A stretch of DNA of 64,000 nt from Wuchereria bancrofti. Taxonomy: Eukaryota; Nematoda; Chromadorea; Rhabditida; Onchocercidae. A program made the position numbers and the translations under genes. This document shows positions 62,580 to 64,000 of the stretch, one piece after another. The first letter of the stretch is position 1, and each line of letters starts with the position of its first letter. The stretch covers positions 4,358,521 to 4,422,520 of the forward strand of contig SSBO01000012.1 of the NCBI GenBank assembly GCA_005281725.1. Reading direction: 5' to 3'. Under the pieces are notes generated by a model. The model searched no databases. It saw only the letters and a list, made by a program, of their open reading frames with translations, and was not told the DNA's origin.

Positions 62580-63434
62580 AGCTGGTTAGCTTTGCACTGG
62601 GTTAGCACCACAAATAAGTCTGTGGCAAAGAAAACAATAAAGTAGTATTATAAGAGTAGAAATTTGAACGAGATATACCGTTTTACCTGGCAGATAAATT
62701 TCCCGCTTTAAGTAGTGAGATCGCCTGAAGCTTGTAGAAAGTGTTATGCAGTTATGTTGGTGGGACGCAATTTATGATTTTGATAGTTAATTCTTCCCTT
62801 AAGGTTGAGTATCCATTTAAGTTTGAAGCTTGAGATTTAGAAAGCTTCTAATTTTGTTGTAAGAGGAATTAGTATTGAATCTATCACACTTATTAATTTT
62901 GACCAATATTATATTGATGACCTAGAATTTCAGCAATTTTCTGATAATTCTTGGAGAAAATATGGGTGAACAATAGAAAGATAATTGTCAGAGAGAGATG
63001 AAGAGTAGGAAAGAAGGAAAAGGAAGAGATGGAAGGGTTCAGCCGAAGTTGTTTTGCGGGATTGGGGTAAGAATGAAGAGCAATTGGGATATTCCTTTTT
63101 GACTGCGTTTTCATCGAATTATATAAGTGACTTGTTGTAGGTCAGCGACGTGACCCAGATATACCATTTTACCCGACAGATAAATTTCCCAATTTAATTT
63201 CTCTAATTTCACCTCACATTTTTTCATGTAGGCTTTTTGTACAAACTGTCATTGCCACCATCGTGCTATAATATTACCATTACTTCCGTTATCATTATCG
63301 TTACTATTTTAAGTTGAATCATCCCTTTTGGAATGTTGTGAAAAAAACAATTTCTGAAAATTGCTTAGGAGTTCATAGTACACTATCAAACGAATTTCAT
63401 TTTCGCGAGTGAATTTATTCTGTGATTTTGCTTG
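62580..63434. other. Gap between two minus-strand genes
   Basis: About 855 bp upstream of the lectin gene. It contains a purine-rich stretch (about 62975-63035) and one copy of an imperfect repeat at each end. The only open frame (62893-63114) is antisense to that purine-rich stretch and low in complexity. No gene is supported. Confidence 0.45.
62671..63196 (+). repeat. Imperfect direct repeat of about 40 bp, two copies
   Basis: Bases 62671-62710 and 63157-63196 share AGATATACC, TTTTACC and CAGATAAATTTCCC at the same spacing, with about six mismatches and a 486-bp offset. No function is evident; it may be a decayed dispersed element or a duplicated upstream element. Confidence 0.65.
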
Positions 63435-63858
63435 TCACACAGGCACTCGAAGCTTTCTAGGACGAATTTTTATGAAAAATTCGTAAGTTGTATTTATTTC
63501 TCGATTCATTAAATTTTGTCTCATGTACTTATAAATTTTCTGTTGATCACAGTCATAAATACGTTGCAAAAATTTTTGTCTCTTTTCCACGAATTGACAA
63601 TTTGGTAGTGTTGGGCAAACTTCCAGAAATATCACATTTCTACAAATGAAATATCTGAGTTTTAGAGATTTGGCTTATTATGTGTGATGTAAATAATAGG
63701 AACGGTACAATGCCAATTTTTTTTAACATCAAACAGTAATATTAGTGCATGAAAATTTAAATTAGCTTTAATGTTCTTTGTCGAACTTTCAGTATTTACT
63801 CTGAAACGAGTTGAATATTCCAGCAAAATATGTTCTGTTCCTTTTTGTACCGTTGGGT
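63435..63858 (-). CDS. Unrecognised gene, last exons (continues past right edge)
   Basis: Two candidate exons on the minus strand. The last runs 63639-63435 (TGA) and reads NVIFLEVCPTLPNCQ, ending in a basic segment (KIRPRKLRVPV). The one before starts at 63858 after TTTATCAG and reads DPTVQKGTEHILLEYSTRF; its donor is uncertain, either GTAAAT at about 63793 or GTTTGA at about 63732, and the latter keeps phase with the last exon. The product is charged, with a few cysteines and one NTT sequon. I do not recognise the family. The 5' exons must lie to the right of the window. It is on the same strand as the lectin gene, 855 bp upstream of it. Confidence 0.4.
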
Positions 63859-64000
63859 CTGATAAATAAAACAGAAACATTGACATAGGATATTTTTAAA
63901 ATGCCGAATCGAATTAAGTTTTTATCACTCTCAGTTACATCATTTTAATGATTTCCGGTAGGTCGAAATTGGTTTGGCCAAACGTCAAAGCACTTTTTAG

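Noticed and set aside
1..64000. CRISPR arrays, bacterial operons, integrated viral or Wolbachia-type DNA, tRNA or rRNA genes
   Set aside because: No regular spacer repeats, no long intron-free bacterial-type genes and no recognisable RNA genes were seen. A covariance-model scan for RNAs was not possible here.

Overview
The window looks like nuclear DNA from a nematode, most likely a spirurid or filarial type, but the species cannot be named from the sequence. The evidence is AT-rich DNA, genes broken into many short exons by introns of about 50-500 bp with GT..AG ends and T-rich 3' splice sites, start codons lying just behind T-rich AG sites (the pattern expected of spliced-leader addition), and clear homologues of animal housekeeping and engulfment genes. 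There is no bacterial, organellar or viral content. The computed open frames are mostly single exons, so I rebuilt the gene models by joining exons whose splice phases agree and whose conceptual products match remembered family members. Exon coordinates are hand-placed and may be off by a few bases.

Layout, left to right. At 0.1-0.95 kb (minus) is the 5' part of a TOM1/VHS-domain sorting protein that runs off the left edge. At 1.95-6.29 kb (minus) is a complete NELF-B (COBRA1) gene, notable because Caenorhabditis is reported to lack NELF. It is divergent from an unrecognised gene at 7.0-9.25 kb (plus), one of whose introns carries a perfect 63-bp duplication that copies a splice acceptor. At 10.29-13.53 kb (plus) is MGAT2 / GnT-II, a Golgi N-glycan branching enzyme. 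It converges on a claudin-like four-membrane-span gene at 14.88-16.99 kb (minus). About 4 kb without recognisable genes follows.

At 20.94-26.78 kb (plus) is a KCMF1-type ZZ zinc-finger ubiquitin ligase with long added N- and C-terminal regions. Only about 140 bp behind it on the same strand is a small acidic unknown gene, so the two may be an operon. At 31.70-35.53 kb (minus) is a CCDC6-like coiled-coil gene. At 38.84-41.34 kb (plus) is a short ZP-module membrane protein, and at 42.78-44.14 kb (plus) a clarin-family tetraspan protein.

The largest gene, 45.9-57.4 kb (plus), is a DOCK1/CED-5 Rac exchange factor with more than thirty exons: SH3, DHR1, armadillo-like middle, DHR2 and a proline-rich Crk-binding tail. 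It converges on a secreted C-type-lectin-domain protein at 58.48-62.58 kb (minus) that has a very long, sequon-rich hydrophilic tail encoded by one large exon. At the right edge (63.4-63.9 kb, minus) are the last exons of an unrecognised gene.

The genes do not form one pathway; apart from the possible operon, neighbours appear independent. The most unusual items are NELF-B in a nematode, the lectin-plus-glycosylated-tail protein, the ZP protein that lacks an evident ZP-N half, the enlarged KCMF1, and several intronic or intergenic local duplications.
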